A stretch of 29,996 nt of DNA from a virus. Under the pieces are notes generated by a model, which was not told where the DNA came from, ran no database searches, and was given only the letters and a program-made list of their open reading frames with translations. Both the position numbers and the translations under genes were made by a program. Shown one piece after another: positions 24,501 to 29,996 of the stretch. The stretch is from IMG/VR virus record IMGVR_UViG_3300025151_007956, positions 1 to 29,996 of that record. One strand, given 5' to 3'. Numbering within the stretch: the first letter of the stretch is position 1; each line of letters begins with the position of its first letter.

Positions 24501-25205
24501 TACTGTTAGTTTTTCACTTGGTGAATTAGTTCCAATACCAACATTACCAGCACTAACATCCGCTTTAAATACAGGATTAGTAGTATGGGCTGTAGAACCG
24601 CTTGCTGCAATATAAAAATCTACATTATTAGAGTATGCTGTTCCTGAATTATATTTTTGCTTATAATTTACTACAAAATTATTACCATCCATATATAATG
24701 GATAAGCATCGTAGGTTTCTCCTCTATAATCGTCTATCCAAAATACAAATCTATCTGTACTTTGAGCGTTATCTGTGATTTTAAAGTTAACATCTATTTG
24801 ATCAGATGCTGGTTGGAATGCAAAATGCTCATATGAATCGTTATTTAATAACCATTTAAATTTACTATCTTGATTTGTGGGAAAAGTACCTTCTTGATCC
24901 GTAAATTGAATATGTTTACCATTAGCAAGAAAGATTTTACTGCCATCCCAAGTAAAATTAGCATCACCTTCGAGAGTATTAGAATCAGTAAAAACTGCTA
25001 TTTGATTATTAGCAGGAGTTCCTGTAGTATCTACTGCTCCAATATCAGAAAGTACGTTATCTCCTGTACGGAAATCTATATTACCACTACTATCTAGTAC
25101 TAGAAATTTGTCTGTATCCTCACCTGCATTTACTACAGAGGATAGATTAAGGGAGTTCAGGTTAGCGTTAGAGCCGCTAACGACTAGTTTTTTCCAATTT
25201 GGCAT
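21570..25205 (-). CDS. 1211-residue repeat tail fibre
   Basis: The N-terminus MPNWKKLVVSGSNA is shared with the 379-aa protein at 25525-26664 and is a frequent anchor in marine T4-like fibres. The middle carries GNVGIGT-x-SP-x-EKL-x-V-x-G repeats (about 220-320), typical of trimeric fibres. Residues about 740-1110 contain five copies of a repeat of about 70 residues (DL-x-I-x-HDGTNS ... GDL-x-I ... DIIFESDDGSGG ... EYFRLDGG). The C-terminal domain (about 1125-1211; ASYDAAFFDFVIKSGT and TSDVTLSVDISG) is a conserved marine phage fibre terminus. This is probably a main long fibre or a baseplate-linked fibre. The leader has a TATTTATA motif 89 nt upstream, just after a terminator hairpin. Confidence 0.85.
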   Translation of the reverse strand: MPNWKKLVVSGSNANLNSLNLSSVVNAGEDTDKFLVLDSSGNIDFRTGDNVLSDIGAVDTTGTPANNQIAVFTDSNTLEGDANFTWDGSKIFLANGKHIQFTDQEGTFPTNQDSKFKWLLNNDSYEHFAFQPASDQIDVNFKITDNAQSTDRFVFWIDDYRGETYDAYPLYMDGNNFVVNYKQKYNSGTAYSNNVDFYIAASGSTAHTTNPVFKADVSAGNVGIGTNSPSEKLTVQGNISASGDLTATNTFVDKISVNTTSTTARVNVVGTQIHQLSGNSNSFKITGVSSVDALFVSSSGNVGIGTTSPGEKLEVVGNISGSQFFGTHFSAGNNTDLSLDLSTSDAMQFRVDGASRITHTSTVFRPSTDEAVSLGRTAQKWKELVVNHVTASGNLLIGDNHFIGDDSFDNLHILASSGENVVIQAPSGNSIDLKTAGGSTLNLDSSQNATFAGHITGSGKLLVSHSDASDAYLLRLHQESNGSGAGIEFSDNPAGTQRGFLLHRHSDSESYGGGASFHFRSSEDDLVLAVGNADSTHGRMVVWSAGNDAEADYGFAQDVNTGMVRTSADNVSLVAGGVRGIGVGTTAVSLKYAGNTKLATATGGIDITGAITASGDISASGDLYLDGDNIYLGNQETRLRTYSSYLGIFAAGGSAKDVKAKSLTLSNDFGDSAPTNGLYVKGEATFKDNVTIEGTLTAEQYVTTTVSSSVIYQSGSTQFGDTIDDTHTFTGSLNLSGSLNLSDNTRLNFGSNDDLHIRHNGTNAFITNAVGDLTISNYTDDGDIIFQSDDGTGDVTQYFRVDGGAGGTIHSKPLKVLDNTNINVGGGNDLQISHDGTDSEINSANGNLVIKTSTATGDIRFNSGSTQYLRFDGGAGQMIASRELKFIDDVKLKIGSGGDLQIFHDGTNGTIRETEGNLIIKNDTNDADIIFESDDGSGGTTEYFRLDGGAAITLVSREMRFTDGVKAKFGTGPDLSIYHDGSNSYVDQNGTGDLLIKTSNGTSDIKLQSGSVDFLIIDSSQTAIRMKRLTKWDDNIKATFGDGGDLEIYHNATDSVIENNVGDLYITNKQDDGDIVFRSDDGSGGYTEYFRLDGSTEQNVFSKDILVTNALVSNQENTDVDTGTETVASIAHASYDAAFFDFVIKSGTNLRAGTVFATHDGTNVEFTETSTNDLGDTSDVTLSVDISGADLRLRATTTSDNWTVKSLVRGL
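21870..22970 (-). repeat. Five ~70-residue fibre repeats in the 1211-aa protein
   Basis: Five degenerate repeats within the coding region. Each has a FG-x-G-x-DL-x-I-x-H(D/N) opening, a GDL/GNL-x-I strand, a D-I-x-F segment and, in copies 1, 2, 3 and 5, a Y-x-R-x-DGG strand. Copy 4 has lost the YFRLDG part (it reads VDFLIIDSSQ). The arrangement fits a triple beta-helix fibre shaft. Confidence 0.7.
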
Positions 25206-25294
25206 ATCTTTCTATATTACGGTTGGTTACTAGAAATATTCTAGCCCACTTCCCTTTCGGGCCAATAATAAACGTATAAAATACGAAATATAAT

Positions 25295-25302
25295 TATAAA
25301 TA
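25295..25302 (-). promoter_or_regulatory. Putative late promoter motif TATTTATA before the 1211-aa fibre
   Basis: An exact TATTTATA in the gene direction, followed by ATTATA, five bases downstream of the UUCG hairpin and 89 nt before the ATG at 25205. Confidence 0.5.
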
Positions 25303-25307
25303 GCAAA

Positions 25308-25323
25308 AGGCCCCGAAGGACCT
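25308..25323 (-). terminator. Intrinsic terminator: UUCG hairpin with U-run
   Basis: In the minus-strand RNA AGGUCC-UUCG-GGGCCU folds into a 6-bp stem (one U-G pair) with a stable UUCG tetraloop, followed by UUU. On the plus strand the wobble becomes a C-A mismatch, so the hairpin is directed to the minus strand. It lies 5 nt after the stop of the 56-aa gene. Confidence 0.75.
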
Positions 25324-25328
25324 AGCGC

Positions 25329-25499
25329 TTATTTTAAATTCTTTATATGGTTACCAATCTTTTTGAAGATGGCGTAAAACATTTCAAATTCTTCTCCTTT
25401 ATATGTAGCCGTTCTTAATTTAGTTAATATAAATTCTGCTTCTTCTTTTGTTAACCCTTCTTCTTTAGCTTTAGGTTTGATCTTATCAATTAATCCCAT
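25329..25499 (-). CDS. 56-residue charged protein
   Basis: Starts at the ATG complementary to 25497-25499 and ends with TAA at 25329-25331. The product begins MGLIDKIKPKAKEEGLTKEE and ends FKKIGNHIKNLK. It is Lys/Glu-rich and probably two helices (about 3-30 and 36-54). Codon use resembles its neighbours and it lies between the 379-aa fibre gene (25-nt gap) and the terminator hairpin. Small helical proteins of this type (LTKEEAEF-ILTKLR) occur in marine T4-like phages near fibre genes without known function. Confidence 0.7.
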   Translation of the reverse strand: MGLIDKIKPKAKEEGLTKEEAEFILTKLRTATYKGEEFEMFYAIFKKIGNHIKNLK

Positions 25500-25524
25500 A
25501 AAATATAACTTATTAAAATAATTA

Positions 25525-26664
25525 CTATACGTAAATCCAAATATCGTCTGAAGAATCTACTCTGATATTTCCTCTGTGATCTGCCTGTGCTGTTGCTGCA
25601 TCTGCTTCATTACCGTCAAATACTCCACCTACGTAGTAACTAACTGTGGCTGATGTAGCATCTGAGTTAACACTATTAGCGATTGCTAGACGACCGTCAT
25701 TTGAATTATAATCACCATTCCATACTAAAGCTGCACCATTACCTCTAGTTCCGTTAGAACCTCCAAAGATAATACCAGATTCGTCTGTAGCTGTAGCTGA
25801 ACCGGAATTTAGTAGTATAAATTTATCTGATACAGTTAAATTAGTTGTATCTATAGTTGTAGTAGCACCATTAACTGTTAAATCTCCTGATAATGTTAAA
25901 TTAGTAAACGTTGGAGAATCATTAGTACCTAAGGCATTAACATTAACTGCTACACCATTTAAAGTGATTTGACCCTGTGATGAACCTTCTGCTGAGGCAG
26001 AAACGATTCCGTTAGGTATACTAGCTAGAGAAGAATATGGATAATCAGTGGCGTCAGAAAGATTAAAAGCAGGAGTGTTATCTGAACTACCTAAAGCAAC
26101 AGAAACTCCTCCAAATCCTACTGTATTGTTTGTAATACTAGCGCCATCGACTTGACCTGAACCTGAAATTAATGTTGGTAGGTTAGTTAATGCTCCAAAT
26201 GAGTAATTAGTTGCATCTTGAAGATCAAATGCTGGAGTAGCATCAGTCTGTCCTAAGTTGAGAGAAACTCCTCCAAAACTAACAGATTCATTAGCTAACT
26301 GAGCGTTAGTAATAGTATCGTTACTGATTTGACCGGCAATTGTGTCTGCTGTGATAGAACCTCCTAGAGAAGTATCTTGCCCTGCAATAGTAATTCCATC
26401 ATTTGCTAATGAAGTGTTTGGAATAGCAGATAAATTAAAAGTAATTGTATCTGTTCCTGCAGTGCCAACAATAGTTAAACCTGTTCCTGCAGATCCTGTA
26501 ACGAAACTAAGAGTATCTGTAGTACTATCTGCAATTAAAGGTGTTCCATTTACCGAAGCTGTAACGAATGCGTTAAATGCTGTTGCTGATGTTAAATATC
26601 CAGCATCGTTACTAAGCTGGGATATATTCGATCCTGAGACCAGTAATTTTTTCCAATTTGCCAT
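25525..26664 (-). CDS. Fibre-like structural protein with MANWKKL N-terminus
   Basis: A 379-residue, Thr/Ser/Asn/Ala-rich protein with very few charged residues, as in phage fibres. MANWKKLLVSGSNISQLSND (1-20) is an anchor motif shared with the 1211-aa fibre. The middle shows repeats of the form VSFGGVSLNLGQTDATPAF-x-L and VGFGGVSVALGSSDNTPAF-x-L (about 145-225), then LTLSGDLTVNGATTTIDTTNL (about 247-267). The C-terminus (DHRGNIRVDSSDDIWIYV) ends in an aromatic strand. Probably a fibre or baseplate-attached structural protein; T4-like marine phages often carry such genes after the tail completion genes. TATTTATA is 29 nt upstream. Confidence 0.78.
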   Translation of the reverse strand: MANWKKLLVSGSNISQLSNDAGYLTSATAFNAFVTASVNGTPLIADSTTDTLSFVTGSAGTGLTIVGTAGTDTITFNLSAIPNTSLANDGITIAGQDTSLGGSITADTIAGQISNDTITNAQLANESVSFGGVSLNLGQTDATPAFDLQDATNYSFGALTNLPTLISGSGQVDGASITNNTVGFGGVSVALGSSDNTPAFNLSDATDYPYSSLASIPNGIVSASAEGSSQGQITLNGVAVNVNALGTNDSPTFTNLTLSGDLTVNGATTTIDTTNLTVSDKFILLNSGSATATDESGIIFGGSNGTRGNGAALVWNGDYNSNDGRLAIANSVNSDATSATVSYYVGGVFDGNEADAATAQADHRGNIRVDSSDDIWIYV

Positions 26665-26693
26665 ATCCTAAAAAAAATAGTTTTTGAATTTAT

Positions 26694-26701
26694 TATAAAT
26701 A
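26694..26701 (-). promoter_or_regulatory. Putative late promoter motif TATTTATA before the 379-aa fibre gene
   Basis: An exact TATTTATA in the gene direction, followed by ATAAAT, immediately after the stop of the 95-aa structural gene and 29 nt before the ATG at 26664. Confidence 0.5.
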
Positions 26702-26705
26702 TGTA

Positions 26706-26993
26706 TTAGTTACTAAAACCAAAATAGTAATCATTACTTGCACTGTAAAAAATACCTCCTTCTACTGCTGTAGGAGTAGTAGATTGAGATACAAGTTGAA
26801 AGACCCCTTGAGCATTAACTTTTACTTTATCTTGACCTCCAGCAGAAACGCTAAAAATATCGTCAACTCCGTCAAGATTAATAGTCAAAGAACCAGAAGT
26901 CCCAAAAGAACCAGACACATATAATGAACCGGTAAGGAATTCCCCAACACCTGGTAGTTCATCTCTTATTTGTTCCCAGAATATCTGTGCCAT
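26706..26993 (-). CDS. Small fibre-like structural protein
   Basis: A 95-residue protein. After a short helical N-terminus (FWEQIRDELPG), residues about 19-45 carry SGSLYVSGSFGTSGSLTINLDG, the strand repeat of trimeric phage fibres. The C-terminus PTAVEGGIFYSASNDYYFG (about 75-93) is a widespread ending of fibre proteins. Thus it looks like a miniature fibre with an attachment helix and a single shaft-plus-tip segment. It overlaps the gp15-like gene by one base (TAATG at 26993). Likely a baseplate or neck-associated short fibre. Confidence 0.68.
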   Translation of the reverse strand: MAQIFWEQIRDELPGVGEFLTGSLYVSGSFGTSGSLTINLDGVDDIFSVSAGGQDKVKVNAQGVFQLVSQSTTPTAVEGGIFYSASNDYYFGFSN

Positions 26994-28252
26994 TAGTATT
27001 CAAATTTTCCTGCTGCTGTTATTTCCATCTCACTAGTAATCGTTTGACCTAGAGTGTCATTAAAATCTATTACTACATCACTACCAACTTCACTAATAGA
27101 CGTTATTGCTGATGGTTCAACAAAAACTCCATTAATAAATACTTGGAAGTCTTGGATTTCTAAAGCAGGAAAATTAGGTGGAGGGTCAGCTATACTAACG
27201 TTTTGGAATGTTATGCTATTATCTACGCTATTAATAGTTGTAGTAAAGTTAGCTGTGTCTAATATAGAAGAAAGAGCAAGATAAGTTCTTTCTGTTTGAG
27301 TCATTCCACTAGATTGTATAGTAGTTTCTGTTCTACCTGTAATAGCATCGTAAAACCTACCTTTTACATTTTTAGAAGCCGGTGATAATTCTATCTGATC
27401 TAGTACTTCTGAGTTAGCTGCTAATTCTATTCCAAATTTAACTGAAGATTTAGAGTAAAATTTATTCATATTAGCTATAGAAGTATTAATCGAGTCAGGA
27501 ACTATATGGCCCATCATAGTAATATTAAAATTAGTCTTAACTGTACGGTCTTGGCCTTGATTAACCTCAGTAACTGTGGTATAACTGTCAATCATAGCTC
27601 TAAAATTAAATTTTTCCGGGTCTCCCCAGTAAGCATCAGAGGCATAATTGATAGCTTCTACTATTTTATTCATTTGTTCTACATATTCTGTAAATATAAT
27701 GCAAGAATATGTAATATTTACGTAATCTGGTATTATAACTCCGTATAATTCTTTAACAGGTTCTCTATTATTTAATTGACCAAATTTATCGTATACATTT
27801 TTCTTAGAATACCTTTTTTCAAATATAGCAAAGTTATTTGGATTGTTAGCATCTAATTTATTACCTAAATTTCTGTTTTTTTCAATAGAATCCCTCTTAA
27901 ACATGATTAAAGGAGTCTGTATCTTACCGTTTTTATCACGGTAATACCCATCTGCCTGTACAGCCTTCCATCTTTCAGGGGAACCGTACAAAACTGGTAC
28001 GTTTATTCGTTTACCGTTCTGTACTACTGATGGTTTAATTACGTTATTAAAGTAATAAACGATAGTTTCGTCAATATCCCTAAGACCTATATTAAATTGC
28101 TTGACATCATCATTCTTAACCGAACGTTGATACCCTCTATTCTTACGAATTACATCAGGAGTAGGTTGTTTTTGAGCATCCTTATAAGTTTCAATAGACT
28201 TTTGAGAAAGTTCTGATTGTCTTTTAGGTAATATTTTAGTTCTTCTTGCCAT
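26993..28252 (-). CDS. gp15: Proximal tail sheath stabiliser / tail completion protein (T4 gp15-like) with C-terminal extension
   Basis: A 419-residue protein. Two segments match T4 gp15: RINVPVLYGSPERW (82-95; in gp15 FIRVPITYASKEHF) and YVNITYSCIIFTEYVEQMNKIVEAI (about 177-201; in gp15 a LSIFTRYEDDMFQIVEQI segment). The order within the gene set (neck genes immediately upstream) agrees. T4 gp15 is about 270 residues; here an N-terminal basic tail (1-50) and a C-terminal region (about 300-419) are added, the latter with VFINGVFVEP and beta-strand pattern of a small Ig-like or fibre-like domain. gp15 caps the tail and joins it to the neck. Start: ATG at 28250-28252, 3 nt after the previous stop. 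Confidence 0.75.
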   Translation of the reverse strand: MARRTKILPKRQSELSQKSIETYKDAQKQPTPDVIRKNRGYQRSVKNDDVKQFNIGLRDIDETIVYYFNNVIKPSVVQNGKRINVPVLYGSPERWKAVQADGYYRDKNGKIQTPLIMFKRDSIEKNRNLGNKLDANNPNNFAIFEKRYSKKNVYDKFGQLNNREPVKELYGVIIPDYVNITYSCIIFTEYVEQMNKIVEAINYASDAYWGDPEKFNFRAMIDSYTTVTEVNQGQDRTVKTNFNITMMGHIVPDSINTSIANMNKFYSKSSVKFGIELAANSEVLDQIELSPASKNVKGRFYDAITGRTETTIQSSGMTQTERTYLALSSILDTANFTTTINSVDNSITFQNVSIADPPPNFPALEIQDFQVFINGVFVEPSAITSISEVGSDVVIDFNDTLGQTITSEMEITAAGKFEY

Positions 28253-28255
28253 TTA

Positions 28256-28744
28256 TTATCTTACTCTTGCTATTCCTACTTTTTCTGCTCTTGTTAAGTG
28301 ACAATCTACTATAATAGACACTGAAGAGCCAAATTTAGAACCATAATCAGTTAAGTTATAGCTACTGTCTCTACCAACGAACAATTGGTTCTCTCTTACT
28401 GTATCTACTTCGTAATAATCTTCATGCCACATTACTATATCCCCTACTTCAGGTACAGTATTAGCGTCTACTAAATCTTGTCTTATAAATGCAAATGATG
28501 CTTCTCTACCTAAATCAGGTCCAAATTCGTCAATATTTATTACTTGGTCACCTCTTGTAATAAAGCAATTAAGTTTAACTGGGTCTAGATAAACTTTATC
28601 TGTAGCTTCTCCGTATAAATTTGCTTGAGTATCAGTCAATGAGAGTTTATAGTAGCCTATTTCTTGTTCTACTATATGACTTAGGAGTTCTCTACTAATG
28701 TGTGTTGAGAGAACATTAAAATCTTTTCGACTGCCAAATAACAT
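28256..28744 (-). CDS. Neck protein (T4 gp14-like)
   Basis: A 162-residue protein beginning MLFGSRKDFNVLSTH and containing VEQEIGYYKLSL, YGEATDKVY, LNCFITRGDQ, EVGDIVMWHEDYYEVDTVRENQLFVGRD (about 104-132). The last segment is characteristic of neck/head completion proteins of T4-like marine phages as I recall them. T4 gp14 is longer (about 256 residues), so this may be the short form. Position between the gp13-like gene and the gp15-like gene supports the assignment. It would join the filled head to the tail. The start ATG is preceded by AAAGTAACAT with no Shine-Dalgarno sequence. Confidence 0.6.
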   Translation of the reverse strand: MLFGSRKDFNVLSTHISRELLSHIVEQEIGYYKLSLTDTQANLYGEATDKVYLDPVKLNCFITRGDQVINIDEFGPDLGREASFAFIRQDLVDANTVPEVGDIVMWHEDYYEVDTVRENQLFVGRDSSYNLTDYGSKFGSSVSIIVDCHLTRAEKVGIARVR

Positions 28745-28747
28745 ATG

Positions 28748-29053
28748 TTACTTTTTCTTTTCAATTGTTTTTTCTGCTACTTCTATTCTCTTTACTTCTG
28801 GTATTCTTTGTACTGAAGTGCTTTTAAAAGAAGCAAATGCTTCACTAGCTGTTTTAGTAGTAAGTAACTTTACTTTCATAATAGCAGTATTATTATCACT
28901 ATTATGAGATACTTGTCCTACTGTTAATACCCCGGGTATTGCTCTTAACATCTCCCCGATGTCTTGTACTGTTACATCTTCTGTATGTCCTACTCTTACC
29001 ATTGCCTGGTAAATAGAAAACTGTATTTCAGAAATTAAGCTTAATATTTTCAT
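28748..29053 (-). CDS. 101-residue neck-module protein with ferredoxin-like pattern
   Basis: A 101-residue protein with an N-terminal helix (ISEIQFSIYQAMVRVGH) and a strand-helix-strand order (IPGVLTVGQVSHN, TAIMKVKLLT, then EAFASFKSTSVQRIPEVKRIEVAEKTI) that suggests a ferredoxin-like/ACT-type fold. The C-terminus is very basic-acidic (EKTIEKKK). Its ATG overlaps the stop of the upstream gene by one base (TAATG). Similar proteins occur in the neck region of marine T4-like phages, but I know no function for them. The position suggests a small virion or assembly protein. Confidence 0.65.
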   Translation of the reverse strand: MKILSLISEIQFSIYQAMVRVGHTEDVTVQDIGEMLRAIPGVLTVGQVSHNSDNNTAIMKVKLLTTKTASEAFASFKSTSVQRIPEVKRIEVAEKTIEKKK

Positions 29054-29996
29054 TATCCTATATATACATGCATTGGAACTCCTTGCATTGCATCATTTAT
29101 AAATTTAGTTTGCGTTGCTGCTAATTCTAATTGATTAGTCATAGAAGCAGTTTGCATAGTAGCTTTTAAATCTTCTACTAAAAATACTTTTTCATCTCTA
29201 GCATCTGCTAATAAATCTGCAGCATTCATACTAACTTCTGAACCAGGAACAGGTACTTGTTGATACTTTCCTCTAATATAAGCTAACATTTCCTTACATG
29301 TAGCTACTGTATATTTGAATATCCACTGTCTTCCAATTGCGTTTATTTCTGAATAAACTAAATTTTGAGCATTTAAATTAGATATATTAGTTGCTATGCC
29401 TGTAGAAGAAGTACCTCCTCCAGAACCTGCTACTGAGCCTCCGCTTTCTGCAGCAGCATCAAAATCTAATCCGTCGTTAGTATCATAAGTCTTATCTTCA
29501 GTCCTATAGTACTGTATTTTCAATTTACCGCCGCTTGTTTTTGGTACTGGAAATATTCTTAATTTATTATTATTTATTTCAAAAGTATAAGCTGATTTTC
29601 TAATCTGATCATTTAATTCTATAGCTTGTATTTTTAAGGCGTCGTACGAAGCAGGCATCAAAAGAAAATTTACTCCAGGAGAAAATGATCCAAAATCGAA
29701 TGCATCCATTAACGATTGCAAGCCTGTGCCTGTTCCTGCGTAAGGATCAAAATATCTTAAGATTGCTGGTGGGGCTTCGTAGAAAACTTTTCTTATTTCT
29801 ATATCTCCATCACCGATCCTAGCTTCTAAATCATACTCTTGTAAACTAGCGGTAAGGGTTATTAAAGCACTTTTTAAATCTACATCTCCTCCAACTCCGG
29901 CTTCCATCCCATACTGTTTGCTGGTTTCTATAACGCTTTTTAAACTAGGTCTAAATAAAGTTTTATTAACAGCATTACCAGAAGCAGAACCTCCAA
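29053..29996 (-). CDS. Neck protein (gp13-like), 5' end outside the window
   Basis: The frame is open from 29996 to the TAA at 29053-29055, so at least 314 residues are present. The ATG at 29905-29907 is internal: the residues before it (for example VNKTLFRPSLKSVIETSKQYG) continue the same frame without a stop, so the true start is beyond the window. Visible features are a helical central part, Gly/Ser-rich linker (SGGSVAGSGGGTSS, about 30 residues after the strand KLKIQYYRTED) and a C-terminal helical segment with IRGKYQQVPVPGSEVSMNAADLL and the ending MQGVPMHVYIG. This C-terminal pattern (radiating helices, VPVPG) resembles gp13-type neck proteins of marine T4-like phages as I recall them. 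Gene order (followed by gp14- and gp15-like genes) supports it. Confidence 0.55.
   Translation of the reverse strand, partial: GGSASGNAVNKTLFRPSLKSVIETSKQYGMEAGVGGDVDLKSALITLTASLQEYDLEARIGDGDIEIRKVFYEAPPAILRYFDPYAGTGTGLQSLMDAFDFGSFSPGVNFLLMPASYDALKIQAIELNDQIRKSAYTFEINNNKLRIFPVPKTSGGKLKIQYYRTEDKTYDTNDGLDFDAAAESGGSVAGSGGGTSSTGIATNISNLNAQNLVYSEINAIGRQWIFKYTVATCKEMLAYIRGKYQQVPVPGSEVSMNAADLLADARDEKVFLVEDLKATMQTASMTNQLELAATQTKFINDAMQGVPMHVYIG

Larger units (their letters stand above)
25206..25328 (-). other. Intergenic boundary: terminator, promoter motif and leader hairpins
   Basis: This 123-nt gap is the second longest in the window. In transcription order it holds the UUCG hairpin, the TATTTATA motif and then a leader of about 80 nt. 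The leader has two further small inverted repeats: a CCC-GAAA-GGG tetraloop hairpin and CTAGAA-TAT-TTCTAG just before the start region of the 1211-aa fibre gene. These could stabilise the mRNA or hold the start site open. Confidence 0.5.

Noticed and set aside
18912-25205. Diversity-generating retroelement variable region in LamG or fibre C-termini
   Set aside because: No reverse transcriptase, template repeat or A-rich variable copy was seen in the window.
1-29996. tRNA genes, integrase, insertion sequences or attachment sites
   Set aside because: No cloverleaf-like sequence, transposase motif or terminal inverted repeat was recognised on either strand while reading; a tRNA search program would be decisive.

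Overview
The window looks like part of the late (virion) region of an uncultured, AT-rich, T4-like contractile-tailed phage (Caudoviricetes), probably marine. The evidence is the gene content. There is a partial contractile tail sheath gene at one end and neck/tail-completion genes (gp13/gp14/gp15-like) at the other. Between them lie long fibre genes of the kind carried by marine T4-like phages: MxNWKKL-type N-termini, GNVGIGT and YFRLDGG repeats, LamG/concanavalin modules, collagen-like Gly-X-Y repeats and a YadA-like head. Every supported gene is on the minus strand, so transcription runs from position 29996 towards 1. Almost no gene has a convincing Shine-Dalgarno sequence; leaders are A/T-rich. 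This fits a host such as Bacteroidota that does not depend on SD, but the host cannot be fixed from the window.

Layout in the direction of transcription: (1) 29996-26706, neck and tail completion: a partial gp13-like protein, a 101-aa protein, a gp14-like neck protein, a gp15-like sheath stabiliser and a short fibre-like protein. (2) 26664-25329, a 379-aa fibre protein and a 56-aa protein, followed by a UUCG hairpin terminator. (3) 25205-18912, a 1211-aa repeat fibre and three related LamG-type proteins in tandem. (4) 18862-13817, a collagen-like fibre, a 58-aa protein and a G8/beta-helix spike-like protein. (5) 13791-1841, a second, larger collagen-like fibre with a Cys-rich YadA-like head. 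It is followed without an obvious internal promoter by twelve genes: a GAMT/RMT2-like methyltransferase, a DNRLRE-like structural protein, a GT-A glycosyltransferase, a small coiled-coil protein, a PhyH-type dioxygenase, a class I methyltransferase, three prolyl-hydroxylase-type Fe(II)/2OG oxygenases, a FkbM methyltransferase, an unknown helical protein and a radical SAM/SPASM enzyme. (6) 1761-1474, a coiled-coil paralogue of the small protein in region 5, then a hairpin. (7) 1328-1, the tail sheath, cut by the window edge.

An exact 8-mer reading TATTTATA in the gene direction (the reverse complement of the T4 late promoter TATAAATA) occurs seven times in intergenic leaders, always in the same orientation. 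It sits before the genes that start at 26664, 25205, 18862, 13791, 1761 and 1328 (the last has two copies). It divides the region into six plausible transcription units.

The main hypothesis comes from region 5. The 1151-aa collagen-like fibre shares one apparent operon with four Fe(II)/2OG dioxygenases, a glycosyltransferase, three methyltransferases and a radical SAM enzyme. The fibre repeats are rich in Gly-Pro-Pro and Gly-Pro-Thr and have no lysine. Those are triplets that, in known collagens and in the spore protein BclA, are hydroxylated on Pro or glycosylated on Thr. A phage-encoded system that modifies collagen-like fibres is therefore a reasonable but unproven reading; modification of host surface glycans or small molecules is the alternative.
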